A stretch of 8,557 bases of DNA, from the NCBI GenBank assembly GCA_017990865.1, contig JAGNNB010000118.1:1-8557 (forward strand), given 5' to 3'. Of the stretch, positions 1 through 6,367 are shown one piece after another. Every line of letters begins with the position of its first letter. Positions within the stretch are counted from its first letter, which is position 1. This stretch comes from Lysobacteraceae bacterium. Lineage in GTDB: Bacteria > Pseudomonadota > Gammaproteobacteria > Xanthomonadales > Xanthomonadaceae. Both the position numbers and the translations under genes were made by a program. The notes under the pieces are model-generated. The model was not told the DNA's origin. It worked only from the letters and a program-made list of their open reading frames with translations, and did not search any database.

Positions 1-393
<393 letters not shown>

Positions 394-399
394 CTTTTC

Positions 400-411
400 G
401 GACCGAAGTCC
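400..411 (-). other. UUCG-capped hairpin just upstream of mature 16S
   Basis: The minus-strand transcript would read GGAC-UUCG-GUCC, a perfect 4-bp stem closed by a C(UUCG)G tetraloop, one of the most stable RNA tetraloops. It lies only about 7 bases before the start of 16S, in the part of the leader removed during maturation. A role in folding or processing of the 17S precursor is an inference from position. Confidence 0.5.
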
Positions 412-555
412 TAATGCTTTGAGTGCAGTCGTCGTCCCAGCCCCAAATTACTCACTGCATTTGCATGCTTTGAATTGACTTGGTTCTGTTACGAACGTCT
501 GCAAGATGGACAACTAACCACCTGCCAGACGCCCGCACAAGTCACCTGCGCACAC

Positions 556-567
556 TGTCAAAGATCG
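556..567 (-). promoter_or_regulatory. boxA antitermination element of the rrn leader
   Basis: On the minus strand this reads CGATCTTTGACA. It matches 9 of 12 positions of the E. coli rrn boxA consensus TGCTCTTTAACA, including the TCTTT core. It lies inside the transcribed leader, about 70 bases downstream of the nearest promoter and about 160 bases before 16S, which is where boxA normally sits. BoxA RNA is known to recruit the NusB/S10 antitermination complex so that RNA polymerase reads through the untranslated rRNA operon. Function here is assigned by motif and position only. Confidence 0.65.
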
Positions 568-608
568 TCGGAATCGGCCTCAGCGCCTCATCCCTTTTGT
601 CTCTTTCC

Positions 609-622
609 CTTCGCCGCCGAAG
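609..622 (-). promoter_or_regulatory. boxB-like stem-loop in rrn leader
   Basis: The minus-strand transcript reads CUUCG-GCGG-CGAAG, a perfect 5-bp stem with a 4-base loop. It lies just after the proximal promoter and before boxA, giving the boxB-then-boxA order known from E. coli rrn leaders. A hairpin this short in GC-rich DNA can arise by chance, so the assignment rests mainly on position. Confidence 0.35.
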
Positions 623-640
623 CGCCCCAGGGAGCCGCAC

Positions 641-668
641 ATTATAGGGTAGTTTTCGTTGCCGTCAA
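641..668 (-). promoter_or_regulatory. rrn promoter, proximal to 16S
   Basis: On the minus strand there is a -35 box TTGACG (663-668), a 16-base spacer and a perfect -10 box TATAAT (641-646). The discriminator after the -10 is GC-rich (GTGCGGC), as expected for a growth-rate and ppGpp-controlled rRNA promoter. An A-rich stretch (GAAAGAAATC, 681-690) lies where an UP element would be. The predicted start point is about 634, giving a leader of roughly 240 bases before 16S. This is one of three tandem promoters for the operon. Confidence 0.85.
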
Positions 669-728
669 CACCCCGTTTGCGATTTCTTTCTTGCCGACCA
701 ACCGAAGCCGGCGGCGAGAAGGTCTTAC

Positions 729-757
729 ATTCTGACGGGCTTCGACAATTTCGTCAA
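729..757 (-). promoter_or_regulatory. rrn promoter, middle (weaker -10)
   Basis: On the minus strand there is a -35 box TTGACG (752-757), a 17-base spacer and CAGAAT as the -10 (729-734). The -35 is embedded in GGGGTGTTGACG, which is identical to the same 12 bases of the proximal promoter. This suggests that the promoter units arose by local duplication. The discriminator (GTAAGAC) is not GC-rich and no clear A-tract lies upstream, so it is probably the weakest of the three. Confidence 0.55.
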
Positions 758-823
758 CACCCCGCGATCATGTTTCGACCGCCTTCGCCCGATTCGTGAC
801 AGACACCCTGGCGAGGGCCGCGC

Positions 824-878
824 ATTATAGGGGAGCATCCGAATCCGTCAACTCCTCAGCGCGTATTTTCTTTTCGCG
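824..878 (-). promoter_or_regulatory. rrn promoter, distal, with UP-like A-tract
   Basis: On the minus strand there is a -35 box TTGACG (846-851), a 16-base spacer and a perfect -10 TATAAT (824-829). The discriminator is GCGCGGC. The segment from the -10 onward (CTATAATGCGCGGC) matches the proximal promoter at 13 of 14 positions. An A-rich block, CGAAAAGAAAATA (864-876), spans roughly -47 to -59 and fits an UP element contacted by the RNA polymerase alpha subunit. The predicted start is about 817, some 425 bases before 16S. From here to the DUF192 start at 1049 I see no further clear element. Confidence 0.83.
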
Positions 879-1048
879 GCGAGTGATCGATTGCGTCGCT
901 GCGAAGGGCGCGAATTGTGCACGGCAACAATGCGTTTGGGAAGGGGTTGACACGATTTTTTTGTTCGCGTCCGCATCGCCGCATTCGGAGGCTTGACGTA
1001 CGCGCGAGGGTCGGCGATGGTCTGAATCATCTATAGAGGAGTTCGCCC

Positions 1049-1510
1049 ATGCGTTCGTTTTATGCGGTTTTTCTAGGGGTTTCGGCGCTGGTGTGCGGCG
1101 GCTGCGCGAGCGCTGGCGGCGTGTGGGTGGAGTTGGGCGGCCAACGTTACGCGATCGAGATCGCCGACGACGACGCCGAGCGCGCGCAAGGCATGATGTT
1201 TCGCGACAACATGCCGAACGATCGCGGCATGTTGTTCGTGCACGACGAGGAAGCGCCGCTCGCGTACTGGATGAAGAACACGCGCATTCCGCTGGATATT
1301 TTGTATTTCGATCGACAACGGAAGCTGGTATCGCAACAGCGCGATGTGCCGCCGTGTTCGCTGGGCGATCGTTGTCCGCCGTACCCCAGCGAAGCGCCGG
1401 CGCGCTACGTTCTGGAGCTGAACGCCGGCGAGGCGGCTCGGCTGGGTTTGAAGGACGGCGCCGAGCTGATATTCGGGCCCGGCGTGCCGGCCGAGCCGCA
1501 GAAAAAGTGA
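1049..1510 (+). CDS. DUF192 family protein, predicted lipoprotein
   Basis: This 153-residue protein belongs to the DUF192 family of small beta-rich proteins with no firmly known biochemical role. The core runs from about residue 27 to 143. It shows the family hallmarks RAQGMMFRD (45-53), GMLFVHDEEAP (60-70), YWMKNTRIPLDILYFD (73-88), then V-P-P-C and a C-terminal block around VLELNAG. The N-terminus is a short hydrophobic signal (FYAVFLGVSALVCGGC) ending in a likely lipobox with Cys19 as the lipidated residue. The -3 residue is Cys, which is not ideal, so ordinary export is the alternative. The start is supported by GAGGAG 7 bases before the ATG. The gene is transcribed away from the rrn promoters. 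No good promoter was found: a TTGACA at 947-952 has no matching -10. Confidence 0.9.
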   Translation: MRSFYAVFLGVSALVCGGCASAGGVWVELGGQRYAIEIADDDAERAQGMMFRDNMPNDRGMLFVHDEEAPLAYWMKNTRIPLDILYFDRQRKLVSQQRDVPPCSLGDRCPPYPSEAPARYVLELNAGEAARLGLKDGAELIFGPGVPAEPQKK

Positions 1511-1573
1511 TCGCTTTCTCATCTTGCGTACGACATGAGGCCTTTTGGAGGCGTGTCGGGCGTTATCGCCGAT

Positions 1574-1616
1574 GGGGCGCCGGGCTGAATCCCTCCGATC
1601 CGGTCGCGGGCGCCCC
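1574..1616 (+). terminator. Possible terminator hairpin after the DUF192 gene
   Basis: GGGGCGCC (1574-1581) pairs perfectly with GGCGCCCC (1609-1616), an 8-bp GC stem with a 27-base loop. Only TTGT follows, not a true U-tract. It lies in the 141-bp gap between two same-strand genes. It may terminate weakly or simply protect the 3' end of the mRNA; a chance palindrome in GC-rich DNA is also possible. Confidence 0.3.
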
Positions 1617-1651
1617 TTGTCCCGCGCCGATGAGGCGCGCATCTTGACGCC

Positions 1652-2497
1652 ATGACCCACTCGACCGCCCTCCCCGATTGGTCCTCTCTGGCGCATCTCG
1701 CCGACGAGCAGGTGCCGCTGCTGCATTGCGCCTTGTTGATCGCCCACGACGAATACCCGGATCTGGATGTGGCGGCCTGCGAGGCGCAGGTCGAGAGTCA
1801 TGTCGCTTCGCTGCGCGAGGAAGTGGAGCAGATCGCCAGCGAACCGCTGAAGATGCAGGCGATCAATCACCGCTTGTTCGACGATTTGGGCTATACCGGC
1901 AATCACGACGAGTTCTACGACCCGCGCAATAGTTATCTGAACGAAGTGTTGAACCGCCGGCTGGGCAATCCGATTTCGCTGGCGGTCGTGCAGATGGAAG
2001 TGGCGCGCCGCCTGGGGCTGCCGCTGGATGGGGTTTCGTTTCCGGGCCGCTTCTTGGTGCGGCTGCCGGTGGACGACGGCATTCTGGTGATGGACCCGTT
2101 CAATCGCGGGCGGCCGCTCAACGCGGATGAATTGCGGCAGTGGGCGCGTCCGCATTTCGGGGAAGATGTGCCGGATGAGGCGTTGATCCAGATTCTGAGC
2201 CCGGCGCCGCATCGGGCGATCCTGATGCGGATGCTGCGCAATCTGCATGCGGTCTACGCCGAAGGCGGGGATTGGTCGCGGGCAGTGCGCTGCGCCGACC
2301 GCATTCTGCATTTGATTCCGGATAACGCCGACGCCCTGCGCGATCGCGGCCTGGGCTACCTCGAACTCGGCCATCAAGCGGGCGCCCGGAAGGATTTGGG
2401 CCGCTATCTACAGCAAAACCCCAACGCGGACGATGTCGACGCCGTGCGCGAACGGTTGATCGACAACGCCGACCGCCGCGACGGCCGGCTGCATTAG
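1652..2497 (+). CDS. SirB1 family protein (transglutaminase-like fold plus TPR)
   Basis: This 281-residue protein matches the SirB1/YchA family (Transglut_core2 followed by tetratricopeptide repeats). Residues about 45-185 hold the typical blocks: INHRLFDDLGYTGN (71-84), YDPRNSYLNEVLNRRLGNP (89-107), a helix AVVQMEVARRLGLPLDGVSF (111-130), PGRFLVR (131-137) and MDPFNRGRPL (147-156). Residues about 190-270 form helical TPR-like repeats (NLHAVYAEGGDWSRA, DNADALRDRGLGYLELG). No catalytic cysteine of the transglutaminase type is evident, so an enzymatic role is doubtful; the cellular function of the family is poorly defined. The start was chosen because the family's N-terminal helices begin soon after it, although the ribosome site is weak. 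There is no signal peptide, so it is probably cytoplasmic. Confidence 0.88.
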   Translation: MTHSTALPDWSSLAHLADEQVPLLHCALLIAHDEYPDLDVAACEAQVESHVASLREEVEQIASEPLKMQAINHRLFDDLGYTGNHDEFYDPRNSYLNEVLNRRLGNPISLAVVQMEVARRLGLPLDGVSFPGRFLVRLPVDDGILVMDPFNRGRPLNADELRQWARPHFGEDVPDEALIQILSPAPHRAILMRMLRNLHAVYAEGGDWSRAVRCADRILHLIPDNADALRDRGLGYLELGHQAGARKDLGRYLQQNPNADDVDAVRERLIDNADRRDGRLH

Positions 2498-2520
2498 CCG
2501 GCTGCGCTCGCTGGTGCGCT

Positions 2521-2539
2521 CGGTGGGGATTTCCCACCG
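2521..2539. terminator. Hairpin between convergent sirB1-like gene and rubredoxin
   Basis: CGGTGGG (2521-2527) and CCCACCG (2533-2539) form a perfect 7-bp stem with a GATTT loop, 24 bases after the stop of the SirB1-type gene. The downstream neighbour is convergent, so a shared terminator would make sense. Neither side carries a T-run, so intrinsic termination is uncertain. A second inverted pair, GCCGGC...GCCGGC (2484-2502), surrounds the sirB1-like stop codon. Confidence 0.35.
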
Positions 2540-2637
2540 GTCAAACCCTGGCTCCCGCTGCCACAGACGGCGGGGAACATGCGTCGGGCTCGAAATGCTT
2601 CGCGCTGATCAAACCCGCGCCGATCAGACCCAACCGC

Positions 2638-2829
2638 TCAAACCGGCGTCATCTCGAAATCGGACTTGGTGACGCCGCAATCCGGGCAGGTCCACGAATC
2701 GGGGATGTCTTCCCAACGCGTGCCCGCGGCGATGCCCTCTTCCGGCAACCCTTTCGCTTCGTCGTAAAGAAAACCGCAGACGACGCACATCCAGGTGCGG
2801 TAGACGACGGGGCTGGCGGCTTCGCTCAT
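2638..2829 (-). CDS. Rubredoxin (63 aa)
   Basis: This is a small one-iron electron carrier with the classical rubredoxin pattern. CVVCG (Cys15, Cys18) and CPDCG (Cys48, Cys51) supply the four thiolate ligands of a mononuclear Fe centre. Between them lie the conserved [21 protein letters not shown] and, after the second pair, VTKSDFEM. The length is typical, with a short N-terminal extension of about 13 residues. It would act in the cytoplasm, passing single electrons from a rubredoxin reductase to an unknown acceptor; no reductase or hydroxylase partner is in the window. The ribosome site is weak (GGA, about 10 bases upstream). It lies 150 bases downstream of a second, different rubredoxin on the same strand, so co-transcription is possible. 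Confidence 0.95.
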   Translation of the reverse strand: MSEAASPVVYRTWMCVVCGFLYDEAKGLPEEGIAAGTRWEDIPDSWTCPDCGVTKSDFEMTPV

Positions 2830-2862
2830 CGGGTCGATCCAGAAGGGCAGTAAGGGGCACTC

Positions 2863-2891
2863 ATTGTCCCATTCCGGCCTGCGGGCCGAAA
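2863..2891 (-). promoter_or_regulatory. Possible weak promoter for the downstream rubredoxin
   Basis: On the minus strand TTTCGG (2886-2891), a 17-base spacer and GACAAT (2863-2868) have correct sigma-70 spacing, about 35 bases before the rubredoxin ATG. Both boxes match the consensus only partly, so this could be chance. Confidence 0.25.
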
Positions 2892-2957
2892 GCGGCAGAC
2901 AGCAACCGCCGGCTCACCCATCGCCTCCCATCGACTGATCGACCGCACGTGGGCCGA

Positions 2958-2969
2958 CCGCCCGGGCGG
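2958..2969. other. GC palindrome after the second rubredoxin stop
   Basis: CCGCCCGGGCGG is a perfect 12-base palindrome 10 bases beyond the stop codon of the 2980-3144 rubredoxin. With flanking bases it could form an extended GC hairpin in that mRNA's 3' end. No U-tract follows. It may weakly separate expression of the two rubredoxins, but a perfect palindrome with no loop folds poorly as RNA. Confidence 0.25.
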
Positions 2970-2979
2970 CCGCCGCTGG

Positions 2980-3144
2980 TCAGTCCATCGGTTCGAAGTC
3001 TTGCTTGGTCGCGCCGCACTCCGGGCAGGCCCAGGTCTCGGGCAGCGCCTCGAAGGGCGTTCCGGGCGGGATGCCGGCCTCCGGGTCGCCTTCCGCGGGG
3101 TCGTAGGTGTGGTCGCAAACCGTGCAGCGATACTTGCGGTGCAT
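2980..3144 (-). CDS. Rubredoxin (54 aa), second copy
   Basis: This is a 54-residue rubredoxin, the usual core length. Its four iron ligands are in CTVCD (Cys7, Cys10) and CPECG (Cys40, Cys43), with [16 protein letters not shown] and [10 protein letters not shown] between them and TKQDFEPMD at the end. The residue after the first CxxC is Asp11 rather than the usual Gly seen in the neighbouring copy, so the two are diverged paralogues. The start at 3144 is chosen over longer in-frame ATGs up to 3471 for two reasons: AAGGA sits 8 bases upstream, and a longer start would run into thiE on the other strand. The gene is divergent from thiE across about 100 bp. Its redox partner is not visible here. 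Confidence 0.94.
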   Translation of the reverse strand: MHRKYRCTVCDHTYDPAEGDPEAGIPPGTPFEALPETWACPECGATKQDFEPMD

Positions 3145-3247
3145 GCGGGAAGTCCTTGTCGTGTTCGTCGGATAATGGCCTGCCATGAACGGTGCGCAGG
3201 TCGTCGTAGACGATCCTCTCACCATCGCACGCCAATCGGAAGCGCCC

Positions 3248-3883
3248 ATGCCCGCCGCCACTGCCGTCGCCCCCGCTTGGGGGCGTGGCCTGTACCTGAT
3301 CACCCCGGACGACGCCGACACCGCGCGGCTGATCCGGCGCGTCGAAGCGACCATCGGCGCCGCGACGCTGCTGCAATATCGCAACAAAGCGGCGGATGCC
3401 GTGCGCAAACGCGAACAACTCGCCCTATTGCGTCCGCTGTGCGCAGCGCGCGGCGTCCCGCTGATGGTCAACGACGATGTCGCCCTGGCGGCGGAATTCG
3501 GCGCCGACGGCGTGCATCTGGGCGAGCACGACAGCGGCCCGCGCGAGGCGCGCGAGCGCTTGGGCGCGAACGCGATCGTCGGCGTGTCGTGTTACGACGA
3601 CCTCGCCCGCGCGCGCGACGCCGCGCAGGCCGGCGCGAGCTACGTCGCGTTCGGCGCGTTCTTCCCGTCCACGACCAAACCGAATGCACGCCGCGCGACC
3701 CTCGATCTGTTGCGCGACAGCGTGGGATTCGGCTTGCCGCGGGTCGCGATCGGCGGCATTACGCCCGACAATGCGCCATCGTTGATCGACGCAGGCGCGG
3801 ACTTGATCGCCGTCGTCGGCGGCGTGTTCGATGCGCCCGATCCTGTCGCGGCTGCGGCCGCGTATCGCCGCTGTTTCGAGTGA
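3248..3883 (+). CDS. thiE: Thiamine phosphate synthase (ThiE)
   Basis: ThiE joins the thiazole phosphate and hydroxymethylpyrimidine pyrophosphate moieties to make thiamine phosphate, releasing pyrophosphate, in the cytoplasm. The 211-residue TIM-barrel protein shows the family motifs in order: LYLITP (15-20), LLQYRNK (41-47), [20 protein letters not shown] (73-92), VGVSCYD (111-117), GAFFPSTTK (136-144; usually GPxFPTxTK) and AIGGI (167-171), then [13 protein letters not shown]. The start at 3248 has GGAAG five bases upstream and gives the usual family length. An in-frame ATG at 3185 would add 21 residues with no family resemblance and a poorer ribosome site. hemL follows after 40 bp, suggesting one operon. 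No TPP riboswitch was found in the leader. Confidence 0.94.
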   Translation: MPAATAVAPAWGRGLYLITPDDADTARLIRRVEATIGAATLLQYRNKAADAVRKREQLALLRPLCAARGVPLMVNDDVALAAEFGADGVHLGEHDSGPREARERLGANAIVGVSCYDDLARARDAAQAGASYVAFGAFFPSTTKPNARRATLDLLRDSVGFGLPRVAIGGITPDNAPSLIDAGADLIAVVGGVFDAPDPVAAAAAYRRCFE

Positions 3884-3923
3884 TCGAACGCCCGTATTCC
3901 CCACGTTATCCAGAGAATTCACG

Positions 3924-5213
3924 ATGAAGACCGAACGCTCCCACGATCTGTTCACCCGCGCACAGGATTTGATGCCCGGCGGCGTCAATTCGCCGGTGCG
4001 CGCTTTCAAGTCGGTGGGCGGCGAGCCGTTCTTCGTCGAACGCGCGGACGGCGCGTATCTGTACGACGCCGACGGCAATCGCTACATCGATTACGTGGGC
4101 TCGTGGGGGCCGATGATCGCCGGCCACAACCACCCGAAAGTGCTGGAGGCGGTGATCGCGACCGCCCGCAACGGCCTGAGCTTCGGCACGCCGAATCCGC
4201 TGGAAGTGACGATCGCCGAGACCATCACCCGGCTCATCCCGAGCTGCGAGATGGTGCGCATGGTCAATTCCGGCACCGAGGCCACGCTCTCGGCGATTCG
4301 CCTCGCGCGCGGGGCCACCGGTCGCAGTCGCATCGTGAAGTTCGAGGGCTGCTATCACGGTCACGGCGATTCGTTCCTGGTCAAAGCCGGCTCGGGCATG
4401 TTGACGCTGGGCGTACCGACCTCGCCGGGCGTGCCCGCAGCCCTGAGCGAACTCACCGCAACGCTCAGCTACAACGATTTCGAGGGTGCGACGCGATTGT
4501 TCGACGAAATCGGCAGCGAAGTCGCGGCCGTCATCATCGAGCCGGTCGTCGGCAACGCCAATTGCATTCCGCCGCGCCCGGGCTATCTGCAGCATCTGCG
4601 CGAGCTGTGCACGAAACACGGCGCGCTGTTGATCTTCGACGAAGTGATGACCGGCTTCCGCGTCGCCCTCGGCGGGGCGCAGGCGGTGTACGGCATCACG
4701 CCGGACCTCAGCACCTTCGGCAAGATCATCGGCGGCGGCATGCCGGTCGGCGCTTACGGCGGTCGCGCCGATTTGATGCGCCAAATCGCGCCGAGCGGCC
4801 CGATCTATCAAGCCGGTACGCTCAGCGGTAATCCGGTGGCGATGGCGGCGGGCTTGGCGATGTTGGAATTGATCCAGGCGCCCGGCTTCTACGAAACGCT
4901 TGATGCGCGCACCGCGACGTTGTGCGAGGGTTTGGAGAACGCCGCGCGCGAGGCCGCCGTGCCGTTCAGCACCAATCGCGTCGGCAGCATGTTCGGCCTG
5001 TTCTTCACTGCGGAGAAAGTGGAAACCTACGCGCAAGCGACCTCCGGCGACACCGCGGCCTTCAATCGCTTCTTCCACGCGATGCGCGAACGCGGCGTGT
5101 ATCTGGCGCCGTCGGCGTTCGAAGCCGGGTTCCTGTCGATGGCGCACGACTACAACGTCATCGCGACCACGATCGACGCGGCGAAAGCGTCGTTCGCGGA
5201 GCTGCGGGCATGA
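3924..5213 (+). CDS. hemL: Glutamate-1-semialdehyde 2,1-aminomutase (HemL)
   Basis: HemL is a PLP enzyme that converts glutamate-1-semialdehyde to 5-aminolevulinate, the C5-pathway precursor of heme and other tetrapyrroles. The 429-residue length is normal. Motifs seen are [14 protein letters not shown] (15-28), [18 protein letters not shown] (54-71), [18 protein letters not shown] (113-130), [11 protein letters not shown] (140-150), [12 protein letters not shown] (235-246) and [18 protein letters not shown] (263-280) with Lys267 as the Schiff-base lysine. The start at 3924 ([10 protein letters not shown]) matches the usual N-terminus. An earlier in-frame ATG at 3831 lies inside thiE and adds unrelated residues. 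The stop codon overlaps the ATG of the next gene, which implies translational coupling. Confidence 0.97.
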   Translation: MKTERSHDLFTRAQDLMPGGVNSPVRAFKSVGGEPFFVERADGAYLYDADGNRYIDYVGSWGPMIAGHNHPKVLEAVIATARNGLSFGTPNPLEVTIAETITRLIPSCEMVRMVNSGTEATLSAIRLARGATGRSRIVKFEGCYHGHGDSFLVKAGSGMLTLGVPTSPGVPAALSELTATLSYNDFEGATRLFDEIGSEVAAVIIEPVVGNANCIPPRPGYLQHLRELCTKHGALLIFDEVMTGFRVALGGAQAVYGITPDLSTFGKIIGGGMPVGAYGGRADLMRQIAPSGPIYQAGTLSGNPVAMAAGLAMLELIQAPGFYETLDARTATLCEGLENAAREAAVPFSTNRVGSMFGLFFTAEKVETYAQATSGDTAAFNRFFHAMRERGVYLAPSAFEAGFLSMAHDYNVIATTIDAAKASFAELRA

Positions 5214-6355
5214 GCGCGCAACATCCCGATACCGCGCGCCCCGAAACGCTCTCGGTCCATATCGGCAACGAACCCGATGCCGCCACCGGCGCGGTCGCGC
5301 CGCCGATCCACCTCGCCACCACGTTCCGTCACGGCCCTGCCGGCGAGCGCGTCGCGGGTTACGAATATCAGCGCGAAGGCAACCCGACCAACGACCGTCT
5401 GCGCGAAGCCTTGGCGGCATTGGAAGGCGGCGAAGAGGCGATCACCTTCGCCTCCGGCATGGCGGCGATGACCGCGCTGCTGGAAAGCCTGCCGAACGGC
5501 GCGCGGGTGTTGTTTCCCGACGACTGCTACACCGGTCTGCGCATGTTGTGCGAGGAGTATCTGCCGGAGCGCGGGATCGACGCCGTGCCGCTGGACATGA
5601 GCGAGCTCGACGCGGTGCGCGCGGCCTGCGAGACGCCGACCGCGATGCTGTGGATCGAAACGCCGTCGAACCCGCGAATGAAGATCAGCGATATCGCCGC
5701 ATTGGCGCGGATCGGCCACGACGCGGGCGCGGTCGTCGTCGCCGACAACACCTTCGCCACGCCGCTGCTGCAACGCCCGCTGACGTTGGGCGCGGACATC
5801 GTGATGCACTCGACCACCAAGTATTTCGGCGGCCATAGCGATGTGCTGGGCGGCGCGCTGGTGTTCGCGAAACGCGGCGAGCTGTCGACGAAGGTCGAGC
5901 ATCGCGCGCATATCACAGGCGCGACGCTGGCGCCGTTCAGCGCGTGGCTGACGCTGCGCGGTTGCCGTTCGCTCGGCGCGCGCATGGCGATGCACTGCGC
6001 GAACGCGCGCGCGGTGGCGGAATTTCTCGCCGCGCACCCCGCGATCGAACGCGTGAACTATCCCGGCCTGCCCACGCACCCGGGCCACGCCATCGCCGCG
6101 CAACAAATGCGCGATTTCGGCGGGATGATGAGCATCGAACTGCGCGGCGGCCGCGATGCGGCGCTGGCGATGGCCTCGAAGGTCCGCGTGTTCACCATCG
6201 CGACCTCGCTGGGCGGCTGCGAATCGCTGATCGAACACCGCGCCTCGGTGGAAGGCCCGGACCCGCGCTCCCCGCAGAACCTGTTGCGGATGTCGGTGGG
6301 CTTGGAGCATGTCGACGATTTGATTGGGGATTTGAAGACAAGCTTAAGCTTATGA
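5210..6355 (+). CDS. Cys/Met-metabolism PLP enzyme (cystathionine gamma-synthase / lyase type)
   Basis: This is a 381-residue fold-type I PLP enzyme of the trans-sulfuration family. Family motifs are [19 protein letters not shown] (51-69), [11 protein letters not shown] (80-90), [15 protein letters not shown] (148-162), [13 protein letters not shown] (177-188, Asp179 holding the pyridine nitrogen), [15 protein letters not shown] (201-215, Lys204 forming the Schiff base), [19 protein letters not shown] and [18 protein letters not shown]. Sequence alone does not separate gamma-synthase, beta-lyase and gamma-lyase activity, so no symbol is given. The start overlaps hemL by ATGA, and the family N-terminus ([12 protein letters not shown]...GAVAPPIH) follows directly. 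The last five codons (TSLSL) are AT-rich, contain AAGCTTAAGCTT and sit at the edge of the AT-rich gene that follows. Confidence 0.93.
   Translation: MSAQHPDTARPETLSVHIGNEPDAATGAVAPPIHLATTFRHGPAGERVAGYEYQREGNPTNDRLREALAALEGGEEAITFASGMAAMTALLESLPNGARVLFPDDCYTGLRMLCEEYLPERGIDAVPLDMSELDAVRAACETPTAMLWIETPSNPRMKISDIAALARIGHDAGAVVVADNTFATPLLQRPLTLGADIVMHSTTKYFGGHSDVLGGALVFAKRGELSTKVEHRAHITGATLAPFSAWLTLRGCRSLGARMAMHCANARAVAEFLAAHPAIERVNYPGLPTHPGHAIAAQQMRDFGGMMSIELRGGRDAALAMASKVRVFTIATSLGGCESLIEHRASVEGPDPRSPQNLLRMSVGLEHVDDLIGDLKTSLSL
6340..6351. repeat. AAGCTTAAGCTT palindrome at the compositional boundary
   Basis: This is a perfect 12-base palindrome made of two abutting AAGCTT units. It lies within the last codons of the upstream PLP enzyme, exactly where GC-rich DNA gives way to AT-rich DNA. 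It may mark an insertion or recombination junction. No matching copy was seen at the far end of the AT-rich gene. Confidence 0.45.
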
Positions 6356-6367
6356 GAGGAACAGAAA

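Noticed and set aside
947..975. TTGACA on the plus strand as a promoter for the DUF192 gene
   Set aside because: At 17 bases spacing the -10 position reads TCCGCA, and at 18 bases CCGCAT; neither resembles TATAAT. TATAGA at 1032-1037 has no -35 partner and overlaps the ribosome site.
475..996. Small plus-strand open frames of 86 and 66 codons in the rrn upstream region
   Set aside because: They overlap the rrn leader and the tandem promoters, lack ribosome sites and show no protein-like composition.
1073..2377. Long minus-strand open frame of 434 codons opposite the DUF192 and SirB1-type genes
   Set aside because: It is an antisense shadow in GC-rich DNA: Arg/His/Gln-rich, low complexity, no family resemblance, and fully covered by two recognisable plus-strand genes.
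3290..3310. ACCTGATCACC in thiE resembling the 3' motif of a TPP riboswitch
   Set aside because: It lies inside the coding sequence (Tyr-Leu-Ile-Thr), and the partner CTGAGA motif and expected stems are absent upstream.
2980..3471. Longer 163-residue version of the second rubredoxin
   Set aside because: The extra N-terminal residues have no family resemblance and run antisense through the thiE start. The internal ATG at 3144 has a good ribosome site and gives the normal rubredoxin length.
3906..5420. Minus-strand open frame of 504 codons opposite hemL
   Set aside because: It is mirror-frame translation of hemL, rich in Arg/Ala/His, with no recognisable domain. The same applies to the 386-codon frame at 5150-6310.
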